Assembly (NCBI RefSeq): GCF_000373245.1
Contig: NZ_KB890755.1
Coordinates: 196,788-260,787, forward strand
Length of the DNA: 64,000 nt
From: Echinicola pacifica DSM 19836
GTDB taxonomy: Bacteria; Bacteroidota; Bacteroidia; Cytophagales; Cyclobacteriaceae
Direction of reading: 5' to 3'
The number at the start of each line of letters is the position of its first letter. The first letter of the stretch is position 1. Made by a program: the position numbers and the translations under genes. Below are positions 19,552 through 29,788 of this stretch, piece after piece. A model generated the notes under the pieces. That model had not been told where the DNA came from and did no database searches. It worked only from the letters and a program-made list of their open reading frames with translations.

Positions 19552-20295
19552 ATGACAAGAAAAATCAAAAAGGAAAATTTCTTAAAAAGGGGCTACACCC
19601 ATTTGGAATCACTACTTGCACCACAAGAAACCAAAGATCTGCTGACGCTCTATGACGAATTATTGGCAGACAAGTCAAAAACCGCTGGACTGCGTAGTGA
19701 TCTGGCGGGCGGTGGAGATCAGGGAAATGTGGAACGCATCACCCAAATAATGCGGCCGAGTATCATTGAACCTAAATTACTAGCGCATCCCGCCTATTCA
19801 AGGGCATTGGAATGGGCTCAGGAATTACTTGGAAAGGACATCGCTTTGGATTTTGACATGTTCATTAACAAAGCCCCACACACCAATACGGCTACTCCCT
19901 GGCATCAAGATGCAGCCTATTGGATAAATATGCCAGATAAAAGAGCGGTTAGTTGCTGGATTGCCCTAGATCAGGTCAGTGAAGAGAATGGTTGTATGTG
20001 GTTTATTGACAAAGACCCGGAAAATCCAATTCACCCGCATCAAGCCCTCCCCAATGGCGGAGCACTCTATTGTGAAACTGACGCTAATGACGCCCTAAGT
20101 ATGCCCTTATCCCCGGGAGGCTGCACTTTCCATGATGGCTTTACCTTACATTTTAGCAGAGGAAATATCACCTCAAGTCAAAGAAGAGCCCTAATTCTGA
20201 ATTTCCGCCCCGAATCAATGATTCAATTACAAAGAAGCCAGGGAATAGACCATACCGGAAAGAGGGAATTTAGAAATAAAAATGTAGAGGAATGA
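19552..20295 (+). CDS. Phytanoyl-CoA dioxygenase (PhyH) family oxygenase
   Basis: A 247-residue cytoplasmic protein of the Fe(II)/2-oxoglutarate dioxygenase fold. The iron ligands are visible: His118 and Asp120 in WHQDAAYW, and the distal His200 in FTLHFSRGN. An Arg-rich segment after it (SSQRRALILNF) can bind 2-oxoglutarate. The family hydroxylates many small molecules, and the substrate here is unknown. The next gene overlaps its last codons by 4 nt (ATGA). It is the first gene of the operon leading into SusC/SusD and GH89, which suggests a role in processing an imported or released compound. Confidence 0.88.
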   Translation: MTRKIKKENFLKRGYTHLESLLAPQETKDLLTLYDELLADKSKTAGLRSDLAGGGDQGNVERITQIMRPSIIEPKLLAHPAYSRALEWAQELLGKDIALDFDMFINKAPHTNTATPWHQDAAYWINMPDKRAVSCWIALDQVSEENGCMWFIDKDPENPIHPHQALPNGGALYCETDANDALSMPLSPGGCTFHDGFTLHFSRGNITSSQRRALILNFRPESMIQLQRSQGIDHTGKREFRNKNVEE

Positions 20296-21146
20296 AACTT
20301 AAACTCATTTATCCACGATGGGGAAATGACCATATTCCTTGGAAAAAATTCCTAAAAGAGGTCAAGGAAGCCGGCTTCCATGGAGTGGAAATAGGCATAC
20401 CCCAATCAAAAACAGAAAGAGATCGAGTCCTAGGCTTGATCAAAGATCTAGGCCTCGATTTTATAGCCCAACATTGGGAGACTCAATCCAGTAATTTCCA
20501 CGAGCACTTAAATTCCTATAAGCATCACCTAATAAGGTTAGCTGAATGCCAGCCCTTATTAATTAATAGCCATACAGGGAAAGATTATTTTTCTCCTGAA
20601 TATAACCTTCAGTTGATTGATATAGGCCATGAGATAGAAATAAGAACAGGCGTACCCATCACTCATGAGACCCATCGATCAAGATTTTTGTATGCTGCTC
20701 ATATGGGTCAAACTTACCTAAAAGGTCATGACAGTCTCAAATTGACGACTGACCTATCGCACTGGTGCTGTGTCGCTGAATCATTACTTGAAGATCAGCC
20801 CGAAGCTGTAGAACAGGCCATATTGCACACCTATCATCTTCATGCTCGAGTAGGTTCCTCGCAGACAGCCCAGGTTATAGATCCACGGGACCCCAGATAT
20901 GCAACAGAGTTGGAGCAATTTAAATCATGGTGGAAATCCATATTAACGAATGCTTGGAATGCTAACAGGGAATGGATGACGGTCAGTCCAGAATATGGAC
21001 CTGCTCCTTATGCGCTCCATAGCCCTTTTAGTGACTTACCCATGGGGGATCAATGGGAGATCAACCTCTTTATTTCTGATGAAGTTAAAAAGATACATCA
21101 GGAAATCTCTGACACGAAAAATCATTTCTATCCTGAAAACAGCTAA
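20292..21146 (+). CDS. Sugar phosphate isomerase/epimerase-like TIM-barrel protein
   Basis: A 284-residue protein of the xylose-isomerase-like TIM-barrel superfamily. Signs are GFHGVEIGIPQ on the second strand, INSHTGKDYF, VPITHETHRSR with a His and Glu in metal-ligand positions, KLTTDLSHWCCV and HLHARVGSSQ, ending with a WMTVSPEYGPAPY strand carrying a Glu. These are the usual metal/acid positions of this fold. No signal peptide, so cytoplasmic. Translation is coupled to the PhyH gene by a 4-nt overlap. Such pairs often act on keto- or inositol-type sugars, but the exact reaction cannot be read from the sequence. Confidence 0.85.
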   Translation: MKLKLIYPRWGNDHIPWKKFLKEVKEAGFHGVEIGIPQSKTERDRVLGLIKDLGLDFIAQHWETQSSNFHEHLNSYKHHLIRLAECQPLLINSHTGKDYFSPEYNLQLIDIGHEIEIRTGVPITHETHRSRFLYAAHMGQTYLKGHDSLKLTTDLSHWCCVAESLLEDQPEAVEQAILHTYHLHARVGSSQTAQVIDPRDPRYATELEQFKSWWKSILTNAWNANREWMTVSPEYGPAPYALHSPFSDLPMGDQWEINLFISDEVKKIHQEISDTKNHFYPENS

Positions 21147-21225
21147 TTAAAATTGATAGACAATTTCATTTTACCCAGATGAAAGTAATAAAAACTCAGC
21201 TTTCCCAACCCAACCAATTAAAATC

Positions 21226-24200
21226 ATGAAGAAATTTACCAAAAAAAAATGGATTAACTCAAATTGGAAAATAGTCCTATTGAGTTTCGGTTTATTATTT
21301 TCAGAAGTTCAAAAACCTGCTTATTCAGATAGCTTTCACCCTGCGGCTAAAGCAGATAATGAAAAGATAGTCAAAGAGATCTCGGGCATCGTAACAGATA
21401 GGCAAGGAAATCCCATCCCGGGAGTGAGCGTCCTTATCACTGGCTCCAATACAGGAATAGTCACCGATCTTGAAGGAAAGTTCACAATTGAAGCAGAAGA
21501 GGGCGATGTACTATCGTTCTCTTTTATCGGAATGAAACCTCAGAAAGTGAATATAGGATCTCAAACCGTCCTCAATATTGTACTTAAGGAAGATGTCAGT
21601 TCTCTTGATGAAGTGGTGGTGGTAGGATATGGCACCCAGAAAAAAGCTAATGTAACTAGTTCAGTAACTACTGTTGACGCTAAAGAACTTGGCACCATCA
21701 CACAGCCTAATATAGGATCAGCACTTCAAGGTCGGGCGCCAGGACTTTTCGTACGGGATGCTGGATACAATCAAGGACTAGGGTTCTTAGTAAGGGGATC
21801 TACGACCATAGGAAATAATTCCCCATTATTCATAGTGGACGGCATCCCTCAAAATGCACTTACGGTTGACCCCAATGACATCGCAAGTATCTCCATACTT
21901 AAGGATGGGGCAGCCTCCGCCATATATGGCTCAAGAGCTGCAGCCGGTGTGGTATTAATCACCACAAAATCAGGAAGTAATGAAAAGGTGCAGTTTAGTT
22001 ATGAAACTTATTTTGGCTGGAGCAATTTAACGACTACTCAGGAAGCCGTTGGCTCTGTCCCATCAGCCCAAATCATGAATGAGGCTTCCCTAAATTCCGG
22101 TGGACAAGAATTGTTTACTGAGGATCAAATAAACCTTTTCAAGACAAATACGGATCATTGGTACGCCAATACAGATTGGAAAAAAGAATTATTAAAAACT
22201 GAACATACCCAAAGACACTACCTAAGTGCCACGGGAGGTAATGAAAAAACCAATTACTATCTTGCCTTCGGATACCGAAGTATAGACGGTATTATGAAAA
22301 AAGGAATAAATGGTTCTCAATATAGTTTAAGAACCAATCTAAGTACTCAGCTAAAGGATAATATCAATTTAACTACCAATCTAAGCTATATTCTTACGGA
22401 CAACACCTCTCCCAGTGTCAATAATGGGATTGATAATATTTACACTCACTTGAATGTTATCGCACCTTTTCTACCTGTAAGACAGACGGAGGAGGGAGAT
22501 TCTCCTTATGCATTTCTCAATCAGGCAGGAAGCTATAGCAGAGGCTTCTGGAATCCACTCTGGGAGCTGGAAGCGGGTTCGAGTAATTCAATAGGAAAAA
22601 CGTTTACCATCAACACCAATTTGGATTGGACCATACTTCCCGGTTTAAAAGCTATAGGTAGGTTCTCAGGTATATTCCATAATAGCAAGTCCATGTCCAA
22701 TATTTACAAGGGATCCACCACCAATGGACCTCCATGGTTCTCTGATATCAACAGCCTTAGCAAAACTTTTGCGGACAATAATCAATTTAACGTGCAGACC
22801 TTTCTAAGTTACGAAAAGTCGATAAATAATCATTATTTCAATGCATTGGGTGGTTGGGATGTACAGTTCGATAAATACTCATTCCTTTCTGCAAGTAGAG
22901 TAAATTTCCAATTTGATGATCTACTGACAGAGTTTAATGCTCCTAATTCGGGAGATAAGGAAGATATTACAGGGTTGAATAGCAATACCACTGAAAGTGC
23001 GCTGCAGTCCGCTGTAGCCAGAGTAAATTATAACTATGCGGAGCGGTATTTTATCGAATTAGCCGGAAGATATGATGGTTCTTCAGTATTTGCTCCAGAA
23101 CATCGGTACGGATTTTTCCCTGCCGCTTCGGCAGGATGGCTGATCTCTCGGGAGAATTTCTTCGGATTCGAGAGTATGGATATGTTAAAACTACGAGCTT
23201 CATATGGAGTAAGTGGAAACAACGGCGTGAACGGAAGCTACTTTTCTAATATTGTGTTTGGAACCTATTATTTTGGAGCCGGAGACCAGGTGGTGGTGAC
23301 CGCTGCTGAAGGCGGAATACCCTTTAGAAATTTAAAATGGGAAACTACCAATTCTGCAAACATTGGAATTGACTTCTCCTTTAATAGTGGAAAATTTGGT
23401 GGTTCAATTGATGTTTATAATAAGATAACTAAGGATATTCTTTTGCCAAGTCCGGTCCAAGGTACTATTGGTACTAATAGGATTGGCCCAGCGATAAATG
23501 CCGGAAAGGTAAAAAATAGCGGTATTGAACTTTCCTTAAATCACAGGAACACATTAGGAAATGGCTTACATTATGGAATCACATTAGTCGGTTCTTATAA
23601 TGACAATGAAATTATAGAACTAACTGATGCCTTTTCAGAATATAGCACAAGCTATCGGAAAGGAGACCCGTTAGGAGCAATATATGGATATGAATCTGAT
23701 GGGATATTAAAGTCAGAAGCTGAGGCTGAGGCCTATAGAAGCTCTCTAAGCTCAGGCATCAACCCGAATACATCTGCTGGAGACATCAAGTATATTGACC
23801 ATAATGGTGATGGTAAACTAGATTTCGAGGACCGGGTTGTAATAGCAGAAACGGTACCAAAAATTTCTTATGGCCTGACCTTAGATGGCAACTGGAAGAA
23901 TTTTGACTTCCAAGCCTTTATTCAGGGAGTTGGAAAAACGCAACAGTACAGTAGTAATGACTTATTTGGAAATTTCGCATGGATACCTGAAGAAGCCCAA
24001 GATGCTTGGAGTCCTGACAATCAATCTGGTACTTACCCTAGACTTCTGCTATATGGCCAGCAAACTTATTTCCAAAATTTCTCTACTACCTCTGACTTTT
24101 GGAGCTTTGATGGATCCTATTTGAGATTAAAAAACATCCAATTAGGCTATACGCTTCCCCTTACCAAAAACAGATTCTTTGAATCTCTAAGAGTCTATCT

Positions 24201-24318
24201 CACTGGCACAAATGTCCTCACAGCTTCCAGTTTCAGGCCTGGTTTCGATCCTGAATCAAATGGACTGAATATTCCTCCATTGAAAACTTACACCTTAGGC
24301 CTAAATGTTAAATTCTAA
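21226..24318 (+). CDS. SusC/RagA-family TonB-dependent outer-membrane transporter
   Basis: A 1030-residue importer with an unusually long polar segment between its hydrophobic signal region (IVLLSFGLLFS) and the carboxypeptidase-D-like domain (ISGIVTDRQGNPIPGVSVLI). Then come DEVVVVGYGTQKK, the plug (LQGRAPGLFVRDAG, FLVRGSTTIG, LFIVDGI, AIYGSRAAAGVVLITT) and the barrel, ending in YTLGLNVKF. No STN domain, so FecR control is not expected. It follows the TIM-barrel gene by 79 nt and its SusD begins 11 nt after its stop. It presumably imports the glycan that is trimmed by the GH89 enzyme encoded downstream. Confidence 0.96.
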   Translation: MKKFTKKKWINSNWKIVLLSFGLLFSEVQKPAYSDSFHPAAKADNEKIVKEISGIVTDRQGNPIPGVSVLITGSNTGIVTDLEGKFTIEAEEGDVLSFSFIGMKPQKVNIGSQTVLNIVLKEDVSSLDEVVVVGYGTQKKANVTSSVTTVDAKELGTITQPNIGSALQGRAPGLFVRDAGYNQGLGFLVRGSTTIGNNSPLFIVDGIPQNALTVDPNDIASISILKDGAASAIYGSRAAAGVVLITTKSGSNEKVQFSYETYFGWSNLTTTQEAVGSVPSAQIMNEASLNSGGQELFTEDQINLFKTNTDHWYANTDWKKELLKTEHTQRHYLSATGGNEKTNYYLAFGYRSIDGIMKKGINGSQYSLRTNLSTQLKDNINLTTNLSYILTDNTSPSVNNGIDNIYTHLNVIAPFLPVRQTEEGDSPYAFLNQAGSYSRGFWNPLWELEAGSSNSIGKTFTINTNLDWTILPGLKAIGRFSGIFHNSKSMSNIYKGSTTNGPPWFSDINSLSKTFADNNQFNVQTFLSYEKSINNHYFNALGGWDVQFDKYSFLSASRVNFQFDDLLTEFNAPNSGDKEDITGLNSNTTESALQSAVARVNYNYAERYFIELAGRYDGSSVFAPEHRYGFFPAASAGWLISRENFFGFESMDMLKLRASYGVSGNNGVNGSYFSNIVFGTYYFGAGDQVVVTAAEGGIPFRNLKWETTNSANIGIDFSFNSGKFGGSIDVYNKITKDILLPSPVQGTIGTNRIGPAINAGKVKNSGIELSLNHRNTLGNGLHYGITLVGSYNDNEIIELTDAFSEYSTSYRKGDPLGAIYGYESDGILKSEAEAEAYRSSLSSGINPNTSAGDIKYIDHNGDGKLDFEDRVVIAETVPKISYGLTLDGNWKNFDFQAFIQGVGKTQQYSSNDLFGNFAWIPEEAQDAWSPDNQSGTYPRLLLYGQQTYFQNFSTTSDFWSFDGSYLRLKNIQLGYTLPLTKNRFFESLRVYLTGTNVLTASSFRPGFDPESNGLNIPPLKTYTLGLNVKF

Positions 24319-24329
24319 TCCCACTTGTA

Positions 24330-25871
24330 ATGTATAATTCAGCATATATATCTATAATAATTATCGGAATATCCTGCTTCTCTTTGAGCTCCTGCATGGA
24401 AAAAGACATCACCAAGCTACCGGTAACAGCCCTCTCAGAGGATGAATTTTGGACCTCCGAGGAGCAGGTAGCTCAAGCGGCCAATGCAGCTTATTTCAAT
24501 TTAGAAAATGTTAGCCAGATAGAATGGGATGGATTTACTGAAGTAATGTACAGCCAAACCGGGTCTACAAAAGAAATTTCCACCGGCGGAATAAACCCTG
24601 GCTCTAGCCTGGTAAACTCTCTATGGACCTCCTCCTATAGCTCCATCAGAAGTGCGAATTGGTTTTTGGATAATGTAGACAAATCCCCTCTGGAAGCGGA
24701 TATGCTTTCCGTGTACAAAGGCCAAATGCGCTTTATTAGAGCATGGGCCCATTATCGCTTAATGTACCAATTCGGTAATGTCCCTATTGTACAGCAGGTT
24801 CTTGATATTAATGAAGGAAAAGTCCCTGCTAATACCCGAGCGGAAGTGCTCAATTTTGTGATTAATGAACTTGACCTCACCATAAGTGAACTTTCCGTAG
24901 CGGAATACGATCCTGAATTTGGGAGGATCACCCCCTGGGCCGCAAAGGCCCTTAAATCGAGAATCCTATTGTATGAGGGGACCTTGGCAGGAGATACCAA
25001 TCTATTATTAGAAAGTGCTTCCCTGGCCAAAGACATCATGGACAATGGTGGTTTTAGCCTCCACCACAATTATACAGCATTATTTCGGCCGGAAGGAGAT
25101 GGTAGTAATGAGGTAATACTATCTCGTATCAATGCAGACCTGGAAGGTCAATATCATAACCTAGGACAGATGCTGGGCCCGGTAAGCTTTCATGCCTCCT
25201 GGAATATTTTCTCCCCCACAGTAGCCTTAGTGGAAACCTACCCTGATATCAACGGGGAGTCTATCCAATCAAGCCCAATCTATAATCCTGACGAGCCCTT
25301 CCAAAATAGAGATCCAAGACTAACACAGACAGTTTTTGACTGGAGAGAAACAGTGAATTATGAAGGAGCTATATTTGAAAATACTGGCTCATGGTTCAAT
25401 TTCAGAAAATTCATTGACCCCAGCGAAACTTCTGAACAAAGGAGTCATAATGATCATATTATTTTCCGTTTGGCAGAAATGTACCTAACCTACGCCGAAG
25501 CAATCAACGAAGTCCAAGGGCCAAATCAAGAGACCCTTGATCTAGTAAATGCACTCCGCATGAGAGCTGGGCAAGGAGCTGCCGACGATGGAACGGACAT
25601 CTTGGTGCCGCCTATTCCATTGGCGGGAATGAATCAGGATTCATTCAGGATGATTCTCAGAAGAGAAAGAATTATTGAATTCGTTGGGGAAGGCATCTTA
25701 TATTATGATTACCACCGCTGGAAAGAACTAGAATCCACCATGAATGAACCTGCAGTAGCAGTAGTTTCTCTGGAGGACAGGGTATTTACGGCGCCTCGGG
25801 ATTATACTTGGCCTATCCCTGAATTTGAATTGATCAATAATGATCTATTATCGCAAAATCCAGGATATTAA
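24330..25871 (+). CDS. SusD/RagB-family glycan-binding outer-membrane lipoprotein
   Basis: A 513-residue lipoprotein. The signal ends in SLSSC followed by MEKDITKLPVTALSEDEFW, a normal SusD N-terminus. Other family segments: MRFIRAWAHYRLMYQFGNVP, FRLAEMYLTYAEAINEVQ, IEFVGEGILYYDYHRWKEL, and the C-terminal YTWPIPEFELINN ending in NPGY. Start codon ATG lies 11 nt after the SusC stop. It partners that SusC, and the following GH89 gene is 87 nt downstream in the same direction. Confidence 0.96.
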   Translation: MYNSAYISIIIIGISCFSLSSCMEKDITKLPVTALSEDEFWTSEEQVAQAANAAYFNLENVSQIEWDGFTEVMYSQTGSTKEISTGGINPGSSLVNSLWTSSYSSIRSANWFLDNVDKSPLEADMLSVYKGQMRFIRAWAHYRLMYQFGNVPIVQQVLDINEGKVPANTRAEVLNFVINELDLTISELSVAEYDPEFGRITPWAAKALKSRILLYEGTLAGDTNLLLESASLAKDIMDNGGFSLHHNYTALFRPEGDGSNEVILSRINADLEGQYHNLGQMLGPVSFHASWNIFSPTVALVETYPDINGESIQSSPIYNPDEPFQNRDPRLTQTVFDWRETVNYEGAIFENTGSWFNFRKFIDPSETSEQRSHNDHIIFRLAEMYLTYAEAINEVQGPNQETLDLVNALRMRAGQGAADDGTDILVPPIPLAGMNQDSFRMILRRERIIEFVGEGILYYDYHRWKELESTMNEPAVAVVSLEDRVFTAPRDYTWPIPEFELINNDLLSQNPGY

Positions 25872-25958
25872 CTTTAATGTGGTCGTGGGAAATTATACCC
25901 TTACGACTTTATAAACCAATAGACCAAATCTACCAGCCTTGGTCAAACCTTAACTGTA

Positions 25959-28124
25959 ATGAGAAATATTCATTTTCTAATAAGCATTATTTTCCTTGCC
26001 ACTTTTGCATGCAATTCAAAAGCATCAAAAGCCCCCGAAGTTATTAGTGCCTATAATGTACTAAATAGGGTAATCGGAGAAGACCACGCCAAAAAATTCC
26101 AATTGGAATTAGTGGTAAAAGACAGCCTTGATTATTATTCAATCAATACTGAGGGGGACAAAGTGATCATTCAAGGTACCTCTTCCACTACATTGACCAG
26201 GGGCGCTTATGATTATTTGAAAAATGCGACGCATTCTATCATTAGCTGGTCAGGTAATCGAATCAACATCCCCGATAGGCTTCCACAGTATAAAACCACC
26301 GTAAAAACCCCATTTAAGTTCAGGTATTATCTCAATACGGTAACTCATGGATATTCCACTCCGTATTGGGGCTGGGAAAGATGGGAGAAGGAGATAGATT
26401 GGATGGCCATGCATGGTTTTAATATGCCGCTTATTGCGGGTGCTCATGAGGCCATCCTATTTCGAACCTTCAAAAAACTAGGCCTGACCGATGAGGAAGT
26501 ATTACAATACTTTTCTGGACCTGCTCATTTTCCTTGGAACAGGATGGGGAATATTGGGAGTTGGGATGGACCACCACCGCTATCCTTTTTTGATAAGCAA
26601 ATTGACCTAGCTCATAAAATGCAAAATAGAATGGCTGAACTCGGCATGTCTCCTATTGTCCATGCATTTGCTGGTTTTGTCCCGGAGGGAATTCAGCGAA
26701 TCTTTCCTGATGAAGACCTCAGAGAATTAGGTTGGGGTGGATTTGAAGAAAAAGTACAGATCCTTTCCCCAAAAAGTGCACTTTTCTATAAAATCGGCAA
26801 ATTATACATAGAAGAGTGGGAAAAGGAATTTGGTAAGGGGGAATATTATTTAGCAGATAGCTTCAATGAAATGGATGTTCCGCTTTCGCAAGACCCTGAG
26901 GTAGCAAAAGAAGAACTGGCTAAATATGGGGAGGCGGTCTTCTCCCCTATTGCAGAAGCGAACCCGAATGCCGTTTGGGTCATGCAAGGATGGACCTTCC
27001 CCTACCACCGGGACAAAAATGGCGACCTCTTCTGGACCCCTGACCGACTGCAAGCCATGATGTCCGGAATACCCGATGATAAGCTATTGATATTGGATAT
27101 GGCAAATGAATATAATGCCTTGTTCTGGAAAATCCCTTACTCATGGAAAATGTACAAAGGTTTTTTCGGCAAGCAATGGATCTATAGCTTTATCCCCAAT
27201 ATGGGAGGGAAAGTCCCCCTCAATGGTGTGCTTGACTTTTATGCTAAAGCCCCACATGAAGTCCTTGAATATAAGGATAAAGGCAACCTGGTTGGATTTG
27301 GTTTTGCGCCTGAAGGGATAGAAAATAACGAAATCATCTATGAACTTCTAGCCGACTGGGCTTGGAGAACTGAATCTATTCCACTTCCAGAGTGGATCGC
27401 TTCCTACTGTAAATCCAGATATGGCGCATTTCCCACAGAAATTAAGAAAGCCTATGACCTACTACAGGAATCTGCGCTGGGGACCTTCACCGACCACCCT
27501 AGGTTTAGATACCAATTTAGGCCTACAGAAAAGGCCCAAGGTACCGTTGATGATAGCGAAAATTTTGATCTTGCAGTTCATTATTTCTTAAAAGCCTCCG
27601 ACAACTTTGATAATAGTTTACTCTATGAATATGATGCTATTGAACTCGGGACACAATTAATTGGGCTCAAAACAGATGAAATAATAGCGGAGGCTACGGC
27701 CCTCGAGGACAGTCCTGAAAAATGGGTCTTATATCAAAAAGCCATTGATAACATGAGGGTCATAGACCGCCTCCTAGCTTCTCATCCTAGCCACCAATTG
27801 GAAAAATGGGTGGAACTGGCAAGAGATTATGGCGATAATGACAAGGAAAAACTATACTATGAAAGCAATGCAAAACGGCTGATCACCACTTGGGGAGCTG
27901 GGGTCAATGACTATTCTGCAAGGACGTGGAGTGGCTTAGTGGGCGATTATTATGCAGAGAGATGGCAGAAATGGTTAGATGCCAAAATCGCTGGAAATGA
28001 TTTTGATATTAAGGCATGGGAAGAAAATTGGATCACTTCAAGGTGGGAAAACCGCACTAAACCCTATGATCATCCACTGAATAGCTTAAAACAAATGATA
28101 CAAAAATTAGAAAAAACGGAATAA
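25959..28124 (+). CDS. GH89 alpha-N-acetylglucosaminidase
   Basis: This 721-residue exported enzyme (signal ending near FACNS, probably lipidated at Cys18) matches family 89, which removes terminal alpha-linked GlcNAc and includes human lysosomal NAGLU. Seen: MHGFNMPLIAGAHEA, HFPWNRMGNIGSWDGP, ADSFNEMD with candidate acid Glu304, FAPEGIENNEIIYELLADW with candidate nucleophile Glu452, and a helical C-terminal region (YYAERWQKWLD). The two Glu positions and their spacing fit the NAGLU pair (316 and 446 in the human enzyme). Last gene of the operon, followed by a strong stem-loop. Likely substrates are alpha-GlcNAc-capped glycans of mucin or heparan type, or a microbial equivalent; the choice among these is inference. 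Confidence 0.93.
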   Translation: MRNIHFLISIIFLATFACNSKASKAPEVISAYNVLNRVIGEDHAKKFQLELVVKDSLDYYSINTEGDKVIIQGTSSTTLTRGAYDYLKNATHSIISWSGNRINIPDRLPQYKTTVKTPFKFRYYLNTVTHGYSTPYWGWERWEKEIDWMAMHGFNMPLIAGAHEAILFRTFKKLGLTDEEVLQYFSGPAHFPWNRMGNIGSWDGPPPLSFFDKQIDLAHKMQNRMAELGMSPIVHAFAGFVPEGIQRIFPDEDLRELGWGGFEEKVQILSPKSALFYKIGKLYIEEWEKEFGKGEYYLADSFNEMDVPLSQDPEVAKEELAKYGEAVFSPIAEANPNAVWVMQGWTFPYHRDKNGDLFWTPDRLQAMMSGIPDDKLLILDMANEYNALFWKIPYSWKMYKGFFGKQWIYSFIPNMGGKVPLNGVLDFYAKAPHEVLEYKDKGNLVGFGFAPEGIENNEIIYELLADWAWRTESIPLPEWIASYCKSRYGAFPTEIKKAYDLLQESALGTFTDHPRFRYQFRPTEKAQGTVDDSENFDLAVHYFLKASDNFDNSLLYEYDAIELGTQLIGLKTDEIIAEATALEDSPEKWVLYQKAIDNMRVIDRLLASHPSHQLEKWVELARDYGDNDKEKLYYESNAKRLITTWGAGVNDYSARTWSGLVGDYYAERWQKWLDAKIAGNDFDIKAWEENWITSRWENRTKPYDHPLNSLKQMIQKLEKTE

Positions 28125-28433
28125 TCCTATGAATATCCAGCTAGGCTAAAGTCTTATCACTGGACCCGCTTATGAATCTTTAAATAAATAGGAAATGCTA
28201 ATAAATAAAAGCTTGATTTCTACCTATTGGAAATCAAGCTTTTATTTTTCATTTTTTAAGGAGAAACCTTCCGATAAACCCCATATTGCCTTACCAAAAA
28301 GAAACTCCCCAAAGCACCCCTTTGGAAGAAGCGGGAGGCAGACGCAGTTATTAAGTATCCCGAATGGTAATGTTAAGAGGGTTCTTGGGATGGATTCTTT
28401 TAAAGAGTGATTAGAAATATTTTTAATCCTCCC
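28125..28433. other. 309-bp convergent intergenic region
   Basis: It lies between GH89 (+) and the broken methyltransferase (-). Apart from the terminator at 28204-28250 I see nothing that supports a gene or RNA. Confidence 0.5.
28204..28250 (+). terminator. Terminator of the PhyH-SusCD-GH89 operon
   Basis: A perfect 16-bp inverted repeat (28204-28219 with 28231-28246) around an 11-nt loop, followed by TTTC on plus. It lies 80 nt after the GH89 stop. A/T-rich outer pairs supply U-rich tails on both strands. Confidence 0.85.
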
Positions 28434-29366
28434 TTATTCTATTTTTTTATAATAAAGGCAAACCTGATCTCCCTTACGTTCCTTATTATATTCTTTAGCC
28501 ATCGTTTTATATTTATTTCTATCTGCTTTAGAAAATTCAGAATTTAAATCTGCTTTAATAAAGCTCTTTCCTTTTTTATACAAGGAGGTAAACATAAATT
28601 GAGATGCTGAGCTATCAAACTCAGAAAAATACAAATTAAAACCATTTTCCTGGCCCATTTTTGCCATTGCCTCAACGCTTGGAATGAAAAAATGACGAGG
28701 AGCATCCAATTGGAACCAGTTAGTTCTTTCGACTTTCCAAACTAAACCATCTGTAACAGGAACCCGAATTAGCAACTTACCTCCCTTTTTTACTATTCCA
28801 CTAAGGTTTTTAAACACGGACTGAGGATCCTCCATATGTTCAAATGAATGATGCAGCATAACAATATCATAAGTTCCATGTACACTATCAACGTCTTTTC
28901 GCTCAAGTTTTAAACCATTTAATTCAAGCTCTTCATGCACATAGGGATCAAAGCCAAATAGCTTATTAAACCCTGAACAACGCATTTAGTAAACTAACTG
29001 ACCGTTTCCACAGCCGATATCCGCAATAGCATCATCCTCTGATGCTTCTAGTTTATACAGCCAACGTAGGTATGCAGGATAAGAAGCCCTATAGATCCTC
29101 CATTTATAAAATTGCCACCTTACTTTTTTAAAAACATTACGAAGGAAACCACTATTATTCAATCTCTGGAAGGTGTAGTATTCAGGGACATAATATTTGG
29201 ACAAGTCTGCCGGGGGACTAATTATCTGTAATGAACTGCACTTGCTACATTCCAGATAATCAAATTCATGCCCCATTTCAAACATCCTTTCTACAGCAGT
29301 AAAAACGCTATTATTCTTACTATTACCACAGGCCACACATGTATTTCGCTTATTAATCTGAATCAT
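28434..29366 (-). pseudogene. SAM-dependent methyltransferase split by an in-frame stop
   Basis: Two open frames in the same reading frame (29366-28986 and 28985-28434) are separated by one TAA directly followed by ATG. The first holds a zinc-ribbon-like start (CVACGNS, LECSKCSS) and methyltransferase motif I (IADIGCGNG). The second holds the rest of the Rossmann fold (LFGFDPYV, YDIVMLHHSFEHMEDP, GGKLLIRVPV, NWFQLDAPRHFF). Together they form one typical class I methyltransferase of about 310 residues, of the kind found in surface-polysaccharide gene sets. No frameshift is present, only the stop. Either the gene is dead, or the second half is made by reinitiation at the adjoining ATG, or the base is a sequencing error. 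No related genes lie beside it. Confidence 0.82.
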
Positions 29367-29742
29367 AAAAATATTACTTTTTTTAATATTACCTGGCAAT
29401 TTTAAAATACCAATCAAACGAAAACACAAAAATTCAAGCTAGAATCGATCTTTAAATTTAGTTTATTACAGGAAATAAAAATCATTAAATCAATAAAAAT
29501 TGTGAACTTAAACTTACCCACCCGATAAATCCCCTTTCCTGTTCTCAGCTTGGTTAAGCTCAAGCCGAGGGCTGGAAGACTCTATTTTATCAAAGACGAA
29601 ATAATGGGGCGGATTACTTCCAAACCAGCAGCAGTCAAGCTAAAAGATATGAGATAATACCCTTCCAACCTTCTCCCAAACCGCCGATTCAAGAAAATTA
29701 AAAATATAGCGAGCCCATTTCGTGCAATAACTGTGTGCAAAC
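29367..29742. other. Intergenic region between the methyltransferase remnant and the tRNA terminator
   Basis: About 375 nt of mixed-composition DNA that must contain the promoter of the split methyltransferase. I found no TANNTTTG box on the minus strand, no repeat and no coding signal. Confidence 0.45.
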
Positions 29743-29781
29743 AAAAAAGCCACTTACAATTTTACATCGTAAGTGGCTTTT
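29743..29781 (-). terminator. Terminator of the tRNA gene
   Basis: A 13-bp inverted repeat (AAAAGCCACTTAC at 29745-29757 with 29769-29781) with an 11-nt loop and extra A/T pairs. Read on minus it ends in a T run and begins a few nt after the tRNA 3' end. Confidence 0.88.
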
Positions 29782-29788
29782 GTTTGGG

